Shown piece by piece: positions 1-9,754 of a stretch of 64,000 nucleotides of DNA. The position numbers and the translations under genes were made by a program. The notes beneath the pieces are model-generated. The model was not told the origin of the DNA. It saw only the letters and a list, made by a program, of their open reading frames with translations, and ran no database searches. The DNA lies in contig NC_089980.1 in the NCBI RefSeq assembly GCF_036417845.1, forward strand, positions 133,016,516 to 133,080,515, given 5' to 3'. The stretch's first letter is position 1. Every line of letters starts with the position of its first letter. This DNA is from Apteryx mantelli. Taxonomy: Eukaryota > Chordata > Aves > Apterygiformes > Apterygidae.

Positions 1-792
1 ATCAGGTTCAAATATTTCACATGCAGTTCCTGCTAAAGTACCCCAGCTCAAGGCTTTTTAAACTGAGAGGATCCTAACCCAAGCACCTGGGGAGACTAAG
101 GCTGGAAAACACATTTGATGCCTAACTTGGGCATTAGCACCAACACTCATCTACTGAATGTAGCTAGGTTGAGCTTTAGACACTCAAGGAACTCTATTAG
201 CCAAAAAGTTGGCTTCTGATCTCAGGCATTCAATCTTCAAAAAAAGTTACTTCTATGAAATGATCATTTGGATTTGTAGCCTTAAATTATAACTTAAAAA
301 TAAATATATATTTTATATATAGATATCACAAGTAAAAATTAGTAGGTACCTGAAGAGAGTTTTATTTCTCATTTACCTATTTATTCCACAACTTAGGGAA
401 CAGCAGTAGAAGGCAGCTCGTTATCTTACAATTAGTATTAAAGTTAACTCCCTCCAGTCACCTTGACAGAGTCGCTCATTCAATAAAGATATATTTTTCA
501 CTGAAATTGTGTATTATAAGTTACACTATAATTAAAGTTTCTTCCTAAACTTCTATTGCTCTAAGACTAATTTTCCAAAGTGCCAATAAAATGATACCAG
601 ATGTCATGGGCATTTAACAGTAATAAAGCTGCACAGCAGAACATTGACCTGCAATGCAGAGATAACAGAACTACATGGTGGGGGCAGGGGGAAGTATACA
701 TCTTAAAACAGAGATTTGTCTCTGGTTTTCTCCACTCAGCTTAAGGGAATAAGACCTGAATGAGGTATGAAGTGTTGACATATAGTATCCAC
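1..792. other. TDRD6 3' flank, no coding exon recognised
   Basis: AT-rich DNA without a recognisable exon. In amniotes PLA2G7 lies tail-to-tail with TDRD6, so this side could hold its 3' end. Plus-strand AATAAA signals occur at 482-487 and 622-627, but I found no PLA2G7 coding sequence. Confidence 0.4.
361..385 (-). terminator. Candidate TDRD6 polyadenylation signals
   Basis: Two AATAAA hexamers on the minus strand, at 385-380 and 366-361, lie about 410 nt past the proposed TDRD6 stop and would give a plausible 3' UTR. No transcript evidence is available. Confidence 0.35.
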
Positions 793-1081
793 TCAGTATG
801 AGGCAACTGTTTCTATGTAGTCTAGAGGTCCAGAATCAGCATTTTCAATACTAAGTATTTTAATTTCAGTAACAAACTTCTGCAAAATAATTCAGGTTTG
901 GAGGAAGACAGAAAAAGGACCAGTTCTCATGAATGCAGAAAGAGCATTCAAACCATACTTACCCTGGTACCTTTTTCAGATACCTCCAAAATGCGAGCCT
1001 CGCACCACTTCAGAGACGTCCACACCATGCATTTGGAACCGACAGCAAAGCCCTTTAGATTACAAGCATACTCACTGTGTT
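793..1081 (-). CDS. TDRD6: TDRD6 terminal coding exons 2 and 3 (reconstructed)
   Basis: Exon 2 (1081-963, 119 nt) follows the acceptor GTTTTTGTAG and ends at AGG/GTAAGT. Added to the single leftover base of exon 1 it gives exactly 40 codons, including FAVGSKCMVWTS and ARILEVSEKGTR, a Tudor-like strand pattern. An 83-bp intron with a pyrimidine-rich 3' end and the acceptor TTATTTTGCAG leads to exon 3 (879-793), which reads 28 codons to a TGA. Phases are consistent throughout. Exon 2 is well supported by frame and splice signals. Exon 3 is weaker because I have no homologue to compare it with, and a further downstream exon outside the window cannot be excluded. Confidence 0.6.
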
Positions 1082-4000
1082 CTACAAAAACGATGACATA
1101 TCAGTGAAAGAGGGGGTGGGGAAAAACAAACAAAAAAGCACACTTAACTGCCTCACAACCCTGTTCCCACTCCCCCTCCCTACCCCTTCCAAGCTTCTTG
1201 CATTTGATAGTTAAAAAGCTATCATCCTCAACAGTCCTGAAAAGGCATTTCTTGTTTAGAAATAGTTTTCCATTTATAAAACTGTTAACTTCTCAAAGTA
1301 AAATTATCGCCCATTAGACTGTCACATTACCCATGAGACACTACACACATTCTGGTGTCCACAGTCCTTCAATGAATGCTGAGGTTAAGACTAAACTAAA
1401 GCCCTAATAGAGTATTAGGGAATAAAAATCTGTTTTTCCCCACCAAAAAAGTTATTTTCATATTTGAATGTATACTACATTTTGGTTAGCTAGCTCCTTT
1501 AAAAAAACAAAAGGAAACAAAAAAACAGATAATTCACCTGCACAGCAGTCAGCCAAGTTTTCATTTTGCTTTTGTCCTATTTCTTCACCCACAGGCTTAC
1601 AGTCTAAGGACTGCTCATTTAGAAGTTTATTTCCACGTTCTTTAAATGAGTCAGCCAAGTCTTGTTTCATCCATTCTTCCACAGAACTGCCACCTTGCTT
1701 TTTTTGCCATTCCCTACATTTCTCAATTTTGCAGTCACATGATTTTACAGTGCAAACAGGCCTCTGATTCGTCAAGTCTGCTGTAAGGAATGAAAACTGA
1801 CTTCTGCTATTTGCAGAAGTTTGCAACAATCTCTGTTCCAGCCCTAACAAGTCCTCATCTCCATCCTCCTGAGAAGGCTGTACATCAGGCAGCACCAACT
1901 CGAGAAGCTGCTTAATTTCAGCACCTAGCATTAACTGCATGTCACAGGTCTCTAGTTCCAGTTGTTTCTCAGCTCCACCACCAAACAAAGACAACATCAG
2001 GGTAGGATCTACTTCCATCCAATCATTTTGCATAGCTTCCACTTCATGAACCCCAGGCAAATCCAATTCCAGTGCCTGCGTCTTATCTTCCAAAGAAAGT
2101 TGTACATCAGATGGGAATAATTCTAAGGTCTTCGCTCCATCGCTAACTGAAGGCACCAAGTTCTCTCTCTCATGAAGCGGTGATGGTATTTCGAAAGATT
2201 TCAGAGCTGCCAATTCCCCTGTCTCATCATTCAAGCGTGGCACTTCAAGTGATTCCAGCTCCAACATTTCCTCTTTTGCTTCACTGCCTGGAGTTGTCTG
2301 CATTTCAAGTGACTCTAACTCCAAAGCCTCTTCTGTTTTTTCACCAAGCAAGGACTGCACTGAAAGCGACTCTAGCTCCAATATGAACTCTTTCAGATCA
2401 TCATATGAAGAGTGCATTTGTAATTGTTCCAGTTCCAGTAACGAGCCTATTTCATCCCCCAAAGGGGGCTGTACCCGGAGCAATGGCCATCCTAGCAGCT
2501 TTTCTTGTTTATCTTCCAGGAGAATACTGACTGCTGAAGCAGCGCCAATCGGTTCTGCTTTCAGCTCAGCATCCTCTACAAATGGTACTTCAGATAGCTC
2601 TTGTTCTGCAGCTTTTGTGTCACTCCCCAAAACACACAAAGAACAATATCGTGTTGGTTCTAGCGACACATCATTATCACTCTCTTTTTCAGATAGAGGG
2701 GTCTCTTTATCAAAGCTAATTTGATGTTCAGCTGTTTTACATTCATCATCAGCTTTCACAGACATATGTTCTTCAACAGCTTCCGCTGTTATGTTTGCTT
2801 CTACATTGTTCTGAATGTCTCTTGGATGTAACTTCTGTGTGTTCAAATGAAGTAATGCACCCTGCACAGCACTTTTATCTTCTTCCTGCAGTACTTGACA
2901 AGTAGCTATAGTTTCTTTTTCAAGACAAAGATCCATATTATTACTTGACGCCATGTTCTCCTTTAAAGGGTTCTCAAGGTTTAAGAAAGCTGTGTCACCA
3001 GTTCCTGTATTGGCCTTCCAAAAACATTTCATCTCTTCATTAATACTCTTCCCACAAGTTTCCAGCTCGACAACAGACAGAGGAACTTCAGAAGCTTTAT
3101 CTTCCCTACTTTCTATTACTTTAGCTTCTAATAAGAGTTCTACAGTCATACTGTAGAACTTATCTTCTGCTTCACTAAGCCATGAGCCCTCTGAGGAATT
3201 AAATCCTGACAGACAGCAAGGAAATGCTTGATTAGGTATTTTGAGCAATTCACTTGGAATTTGTCTGACCATCTCCATGCCAACAGTTTCCTCAGTTCCA
3301 TAATCCACATATTGAACAACTAAATTGTCACCTTTTATGTTGCTGACTTTTGCTCTGTAGTACTTCCCATCTTCACTGTATTTTGCTATACAAATATCGC
3401 CAGTTTTAATAGATCTGCAATCATTCATAGAGTTTAGTCCAAGATTTTCAGCTTCCTTTATTTTCTCCTCTATGTATTTTATGTTTTCTGTATCAGCACC
3501 CTGACTCCAAAAATACTCAGGACCTTTTACTACTGTGACATAAATTTTTACTGTTTGACCTGCCTCTGGTATCTTCCAGATAAATGATTTATAACCACTT
3601 ACATTGGAAGTTTCATTTTGCTCATTAGGAGGCAAAGGCTCACACACATTCACCACTTCAGCACTGTTTTCTCTTTTGTCAAGTACTTCTGTTGAATGAG
3701 ATATTTCCCTACTTGGGAGGTTTTCATTAACTAAATCCACTGTTATTATACCTTGACTGTCACTGAGAATAACTTCCCATTTATCCTCAGCTTTCTCTAC
3801 AAATTCACATGTTATCTGAACTTCACTTGTTCTCTGGGAGAAGCAAAGCATTGCTTTCTCTGCCCAGTTTGTAGGTTTTTTACATTTAAGTCCACTGAGT
3901 AAGCAGTGAATACTTATTGCTGGAATAGATGATGAGTCTTCAGGGAGTCTACACACTTGACCAACATTAACTACTGAAGTATTACCATAATCAATATATT

Positions 4001-7000
4001 GTACACTAATCAAATTATCAGAAGTCTTATCTCTTACTACAGCTCTATACCATAAGCTGTCTTCTGAATAAACAGCACTGATTAAGTCTCCTGCTTGCAA
4101 GAGTTGTCCACAAGGGTTCTCCACTCTTGTCTTACTGTTTAAGCTTTCTGAAATACTGTTAAGTTGAGACTCGTCACTTACCAGTTGAACATAAAAATCT
4201 GAAGGATCATTCACATAAGAAATGTACACTAGCACTTTAAGAGCTGGCACTATGTTCTTCTGAGGTAGATCAGATATGTTTTTAAATGGTATACACTGGC
4301 TTTCAGTATCAGATTTAACATAAGATGGTTTATCTTTCTTGATAGGGGAAAAGCAGTCTCTATTCTCCACTTTATTTAGTAACAAAGCATCTTCATTATT
4401 GCCATGCTTTTCAGACTCCAGTAATTCAGCTGCCAGTTCTCTCTTTGTAACAGTCTGGAAGAGGTTTATATCTTTTCGTTTTAAGTGCATTTTGCTACTC
4501 CCTTCTCCTCTTCGGGCTCTAGGGCTCCGCTTTTTTCTTTCATGAGGCCTTCCTGAGTACAAAGATGATGATTCTGCAGTCCCATTCCTCTCTTTCACAT
4601 CTGCGTTTCTAGGGCCTGAAGTTTCATTTTCTGCATGCCTACACAGCTCTGCACTGTTTGTTAATCTTAACCTCTCCTTCAGTTTTGCATTAATTTGAGT
4701 ATTACCATCAAACAACTCAATCAACAGTTTGCCATCAGATTCCTTTGCCACCACTATTGCCTTTAATTGCCTTTCTAAGACAGCTTGTTTAAACCACATT
4801 GTAGCTTCTTTTGGAACAGTAGACATATCAGACAAAGAACACTTTATGGCCTGCATTGGCAAAAGCAAGACATCATAAGCACTACTGGGTATAGGAAGCA
4901 GATCTTCTTTCCTTACCAGCTCTGTGTTCCCAAAATCCACAAAGAAGACTTCCTTATTAGGTTTTGTTTTTGTAACTACTCCCCTATACCAGTGATTGTC
5001 AGTATACCTCGCAAGGCACAAGCTTCCAGAATTTTGCGAGGTTTTTGAACTAGTCACTATTTTACTTAGATTACCAATGTTTTCTGTAAGCTGTGCCAAG
5101 ACATCCGTACATCTTGCAAGCTGGCAGTAAAATTTCCATGGATCATCAACATGTGTAATATAAACGTCTTCCTCACTCCCAATTTTGATATCATGCATAG
5201 AATAATAGTAAGAATGAAGCTGAACAGAGGATGCCAGAGGTTTTTGAGGTGATAAAGGTCTAGCCAAACCTCTTTCTATCAGAAACTGGCAAGCACTCTG
5301 AAAAGGTGTCATTAAGTCCACAATATTAAATAGCTCTTTATTGTTTATCGAAGCCAAGGCAAATATTGTACACTTCAGCTCCAAGTGACACGATGAGGCA
5401 TCAACAAACTCCTGAAACGCCAGAATTGCTTTTTCATCCCAAACAAAAGGATCCTGACCTTTTGGTTGGATTAAGTTGTAAAGGCTGCACCTGAAAGCCT
5501 GAGCCTTTAGGTTAAGAAAGTTTTCATTAGTTGAACGGAGATTTGTTCTCGAGACCAACTCTCTGTTGCCATAGTCAACATATATCACTTCTACATTTTC
5601 TGTAGAAGTAACTTCACTAACAATTAGAGCCCTGTACCATTTTTCATCCTCCGAGTATTGGGCTAAGCATACAGGATTTGGCCAGATGTGTGGGTGAGAT
5701 GAATTCTTACAATACTCCTGAATTTTGGCCATTAATATCTTAAGGTCATGACAATTTCTACTTAATTGGCACCAAAAATAACCAGGACTTTCAACATATG
5801 ATACAACTACATTAACTGTACTTCCAACTTCTAATTGACCTCCATAAGAACCTGGCTTCATTTCCAGATAATTCTGTGCAAGAGAGGAGGGCTGGTTTTG
5901 CGTGCCTTTACACTTTTTCTCAGTAGGAACAGATTCACTAATCTTTGAACTGTGAATGGCAACAGGACCATCTTTGACCAGAGTCATACAAGGATTTAAT
6001 GCTCTATCATTTCTCTTTGGATCAGATTCTCCTCCAAGTCTTTCCATCATATTTATTCGGTTTTCCTCCCCAGCACATCCTGCAGATGAACCTGGCCTTG
6101 CAGCCTGATCAGATGATTTTTGTAGTGTCTCAGGTATTTCAGACCTCTGGTATTTAGCATATCCTCCCTGGGTCATGATTTTACTTACACTTTTCTCTCC
6201 TAATTGGGATTGGTCAAGAATTTCAACCACGTATTTATCACCCTGTGTGCCTAAAACATGAATCCTTAATCCTTTATTCAGCACAATCTTTCTGAATGCA
6301 GACACAGATTCTTCACTCCAACTCCCCCTCAGAGGAGAGGTACCTGCCAAACAACACTTCAGAGCCAACGCAGGTAGCTCCCTGAACTGAGGGAGCAGCT
6401 CTTTTACCTCACCACCATCTACAGTTACCACATCGCCTCTGTCCACCAGATGTATTTCTATAGCACTGTCCAGTACCCTGGTGATTACAGCTCGATGAAA
6501 GGCACCATTTTTCCTGCTGGCACAAAGGGATCCAGGCTGCAGGTCCCGTATAACATCATCTGGGTTTGTGGCCTGGGAGTAAAAATTCCACATATTCTGC
6601 ATAAGCTGGCTGAAGAGCTGGTGATGCTCCTGGAGCAGCAGCCAGAACTCAGATGGATCTCGGAGATGGGAGATCTGCGCATCATAGAATGCACCTAACT
6701 TCAGACGCACGCCAACTATAGGAACAGACACCAAATGTCTTTGCATTAAAGCAACAGGAGGTGCTCCTGGTGGCAACCCCAGATCTTCAGCTGTGGATTC
6801 TACTTTGAGCTGCTCCCGAGTCTCGGTTTGCCTGACCTGCATAAGGCTGCTAGCCAGGCAGTGAGCCTGCACCCCAAAGAGACTGTTCAAGTTCATGGCA
6901 TCTTCACCATACAGGCTCACATAATAGAGATGTTCAAAGGAGTTAAAAGTTTCAATGTGAGCATTCACTCCCTTGCCTAACAACAAGGCTTTCAGTTTGC

Positions 7001-8216
7001 TGATCTGGGATAGGGACCAGCCATGACCCCCATGCGAGATACCCTGAAGGGCACACGGGTAAGTTACCACTGGCATGCGAAAACACTCAACAGGCAAAAG
7101 GCGCAGGTTAGCAGCTGTCACAAACTCTTTCCTGCCATAGTCCACAAAGATCACCTGGGCCACTTGTTGGTCCTGCTCCCCAGCAAGAACCTCCAGCAGG
7201 AGAGCTCGGTACCAGTGGCCACCAATGCCACGGGCAGCACAGGGCGAGCCCAGTTTGGGTAGTAAATCCTGCTCCCAAGCGGCTCCATCATAAAGCTGGT
7301 GCATGGTATCAGAAAGGCGATGGATCTCCTGGGACAGGCTCTGCAACTGGCAATACATGTGGTGCGGGTCAGAGATCTGGGTCACTAGCACAGGCTCTGT
7401 CACTCCCAGCTGAAGCTGCGGGTAGAAGTAATCCAAGGCAGGCGACACAGGTTGATACAAAGGGAAAACACGGAGGAGCTGTGGCACTGCAGAAGTTACG
7501 AGCGGATGAGCTGGAGGCTGCAGCTTGACCTGGTTCTGCAAGTGGGCATGAGCCAGACTGTGCTTGAGCATCAGGCAGAACCAACTGGGGGTGACCTGCT
7601 TGGCCAGGCCCAGGTGGTGCATCTGAGTCACGAGCTGGGGCAGCTCAAGCACTATGAGGTGCTGCGGCATCATCACTTCCCGCACCAGGCCAGACACCTC
7701 CTTGCCGTGCAGGTAACCAAGAAACTCCACAGCCCTCGTTGTGGAGACCAGCAGGTCCCCGCAGGCCACTGCCCTGCCACCTCCAAAGAGCACCAGGTCA
7801 GCCACGACGCAGCCCAGCACTTCAGGCGGCAGGCGGAAAAGCTCCTCAGGGCCCCGTGCCAGGTAATAGGCGGCCGCGGGCACCGTGCGGCCCTCATCGA
7901 GCAGGAAGACGCGGTACTCCCGGTCGCAGCAACTCACCACGCGGCAGCGGTGCCAGAGGCCACCCAGCTCCACCAGGCACAGCTCCCCGGCGCACAGCTC
8001 GGCTCCACCGGCTGCTGGTCCGGTGGGGTCCGGCGCGGCCGCCAGGCGCGGCCCCGCCGCGGCCTGGACATCGCGGCGGAGGCGGGCGTAGTCCTCGCGG
8101 CGCTCGCCCAGCAGCCCCCAGAGCCGCACGACGGGCGCCTCCGGGTGCGCGTCCGCGGCGCAGACCCGCAGGGAAACGGCGGTGCCGGGGCCGGGCACCC
8201 CCGGCGCGGAGCACAT
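793..8216 (-). CDS. TDRD6: Tudor domain-containing protein 6 (germ-granule scaffold), three coding exons
   Basis: Exons, minus strand: 8216-1538, 1081-963, 879-793 (stop 793-795), about 2,294 aa. The start MCSAPGVPGPG closely resembles the human TDRD6 start, and the ATG has G at -3. Seven Tudor cores are visible at roughly residues 75-115, 327-375, 562-608, 847-893, 1062-1108, 1369-1422 and 1604-1655. They carry the family's paired HWYRA/KWYRA and VDYGN/VDFGN/IDYGN motifs; the first (FLLDEG) and third (LVDRGD) are degenerate. A long acidic Leu/Glu-rich tail with internal repeats follows. Family knowledge: TDRD6 is a chromatoid-body protein of male germ cells whose Tudor aromatic cages bind methylated arginines of PIWI proteins; it is needed for spermatid development. 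The giant first coding exon is typical of the gene. The open frame continues to 1458, but a CAG/GTGAAT donor at 1538/1537 indicates that those last 26 codons are intronic read-through. Exon 1 is certain; the tail exons are my inference. Confidence 0.93.
1830..2475 (-). repeat. In-frame ~57-bp coding repeats in the TDRD6 C-terminal tail
   Basis: Residues about 1920-2125 of TDRD6 consist of degenerate units of roughly 18-20 residues. They begin LELE-x-L-x-(V/M)-(Q) and run into an acidic, Gly/Asp/Lys-containing linker; LELESLSVQ, LELESLEMQ and LELESLEVP are successive units. At least eight unit starts can be counted, with two longer interruptions. The corresponding DNA repeats with about a 57-bp period. 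Confidence 0.75.
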
Positions 8217-8292
8217 CGCGCCGCCGCCGCGCCGCTCCCCGCACGAGGCAGCCGCGCCGCCGCCGCCGCCCTCATAGGGCGCCGCGCCCGCC

Positions 8293-8298
8293 CACGTG
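8293..8298 (-). promoter_or_regulatory. E-box CACGTG upstream of TDRD6
   Basis: A perfect palindromic CACGTG lies 77-82 bp before the TDRD6 ATG inside the CpG island. It is a class of site bound by bHLH-zip factors such as USF or MYC. Function is inferred only from motif and position. Confidence 0.4.
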
Positions 8299-8331
8299 AC
8301 CCGGCGGCGCCGCGCCTCGCGGCCCGCGAGA

Positions 8332-8346
8332 AGCCGTTAAACGGCT
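8332..8346 (-). promoter_or_regulatory. Inverted repeat containing a MYB-type site
   Basis: AGCCGTT-A-AACGGCT is a perfect 7-bp inverted repeat with a one-base centre, about 116-130 bp before the TDRD6 ATG. On the gene's strand it contains TTAACGG, matching the MYB consensus YAACKG. A-MYB (MYBL1) is known to drive piRNA-pathway genes in vertebrate testis, so this is a sensible candidate site. Occupancy is not shown. Confidence 0.4.
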
Positions 8347-8639
8347 CGCGCGAGGGTGGGGCGCGGGTAGGGAGCCGGGGCGGCCGAGTCCATTTTGATC
8401 ATCGCGGGGGGGGGGGGGGAAGAAGGGTGGACAGAAAGGGAAAAGGACACTCCGGGCCGCTTCTGTTAGAGCGGGAATACTCGGAGGCGCCGTAAGGACG
8501 CGGCTAGGGTGTGCTGGACCTGTAGGGCTCAACCCAGAACTTGTTTTCACCTCTCCTGCTCCCGGTGGAGCGCTCCACGCTGGCAGTATGGGCAGGGGGC
8601 CGGGAAGGGGGGAAGCCGTCCGTGCTGGGCTTAGCCTCG

Positions 8640-8732
8640 ATTGGCTAGAGCGGGCACCCGGGGGCGGGGCGTGCATGCTGGACTTGGCGGCTATTGGCTA
8701 CTGTGGGGCACCGGTGTGAGGGCGGGGCGGGG
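8640..8732. promoter_or_regulatory. Twin inverted CCAAT boxes with GC boxes
   Basis: Two copies of ATTGGCTA (starting 8640 and 8693), each followed by a GC box (8661-8669 and 8720-8732), form a duplicated promoter-like module. ATTGG on this strand is CCAAT on the minus strand, so it could serve TDRD6 through a long 5' leader or act bidirectionally. No plus-strand gene is seen to its right. Confidence 0.4.
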
Positions 8733-8900
8733 CACGGCGTTGTTGCTGGGTGGCAGCGAGGGTGCAGCCTCTGAAGGGCTGGCGGTGGTGGGGGTGGGGT
8801 GCGAGGGTGGGTTGCCCACGCCCGGAGCCGGGGGCAGGCTCAGCCCTGTGGGGACGGTCCCCACCGCAGGCTCTGCAGAGGCTAAGCCACAGTAGTGCCT

Positions 8901-9240
8901 CCTCAGGTGCACCCGAGCTGAGGTCTGGACATGCAGGGTCACCCCTCTGTGGCCAGCGGGACCCCGGTGCAAACCTACATCAAGCTTCGTCAGCACCTCC
9001 TGTGGAGGCTGCAGGCCACATTTCACCTTTTGGTCTACACCGTCTCCATTTGAGGCCTCCCCAAGTCATAGGACACCCATCTCCTCCTGATCCTGGCCTG
9101 GCTGGCCATCAACAGTGTGGGAAGGGTGATGCCTGCCCCGGGGATGCCAGTGCCTTGTGCTCTCCCAAGTACGGACAGAGCAGCCCTGGGCAGCACCTTG
9201 ACGGTCGTCATGAAGCAGTGCGCACGGGTGCTCTGCATGG
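8901..9240. other. TDRD6 upstream flank, nothing recognised
   Basis: GC-moderate sequence between the CpG island and the LTR. Open frames on both strands are short and show no recognisable product. Confidence 0.4.
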
Positions 9241-9754
9241 TGTTAGAGAATATTGAACTGAAGCTGTCTAGAATTAATTGCTTAGCATAACTTGCTTAGC
9301 ATTAGTAGCTAAATTTGCTGAAGCCTTAGGCCTCAGGCTGTGAACTTGCTGTGAACTTTTACTTAGATAAGTAAAAGGGGGCCCCAGAGCCCGTTCAAGC
9401 TGGAGAGATAAAGAAGCTACACTGACAGCAGGAGTAGCCAACCTTGAAGATAAGCAGCAGCCTGCCTAGAGACAATGGAGGGGCCCAGTGAAGAAGGGGA
9501 AGAACCCAGACCTAACTATTACTATTGGTCCAAACTATCGCTTAAGGGGTGGGGAATTTAGATTGTAAGGGTATAATTGCCCAGGGATTTCTTTGTTCAG
9601 GGTCGCTCTTTGGAGGCACCCAGCTCGAGCTGTAATTACCACACGTGTATCATTAAATTTTATTTCTCTCCAATCTGACTTCGAACTTCTGCCTCAGCAG
9701 GAACCTAGGGTCGGACCCTGTTATGGAGGCTGGCGAGCCTGATTTTCCATAACA
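9241..9754 (+). mobile_element. Solo endogenous retroviral LTR
   Basis: A 514-bp element begins TGTTA and ends TAACA, the inverted termini expected of a retroviral LTR. It is flanked directly by ATGG at 9237-9240 and 9755-9758, a 4-bp target-site duplication. A TATAA box (9572-9576) and an ATTAAA polyadenylation signal (9652-9657) lie in the right order for a plus-strand LTR. No internal retroviral genes or second LTR are present, so it is a solo LTR left by recombination. A 4-bp duplication is most usual for class I (gammaretrovirus-like) elements. Confidence 0.8.

Larger units (their letters stand above)
7650..8900. promoter_or_regulatory. CpG island spanning TDRD6 start and promoter
   Basis: GC- and CpG-dense DNA covers the first roughly 190 codons of TDRD6 and about 680 bp upstream, in contrast to AT-rich flanks. 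It includes a 14-base G run at 8406-8419, GC boxes and E-box, MYB and CCAAT-type motifs. I take it as the TDRD6 promoter region; the transcription start cannot be placed from sequence. Confidence 0.8.

Noticed and set aside
1-792. PLA2G7 3' end expected by synteny
   Set aside because: Plus-strand AATAAA signals exist, but no PLA2G7 coding sequence could be seen.
1458-1537. Last 26 codons of the giant TDRD6 open frame
   Set aside because: They follow a good CAG/GTGAAT donor and are Phe/Leu-rich intronic-looking sequence, so they are taken as intron read-through.
7452-8495. Long plus-strand open frame (347 codons) opposite the TDRD6 start
   Set aside because: It is a shadow frame in the GC-rich CpG island antisense to a conserved exon, with Arg/Ala/Pro/Gly-biased composition.
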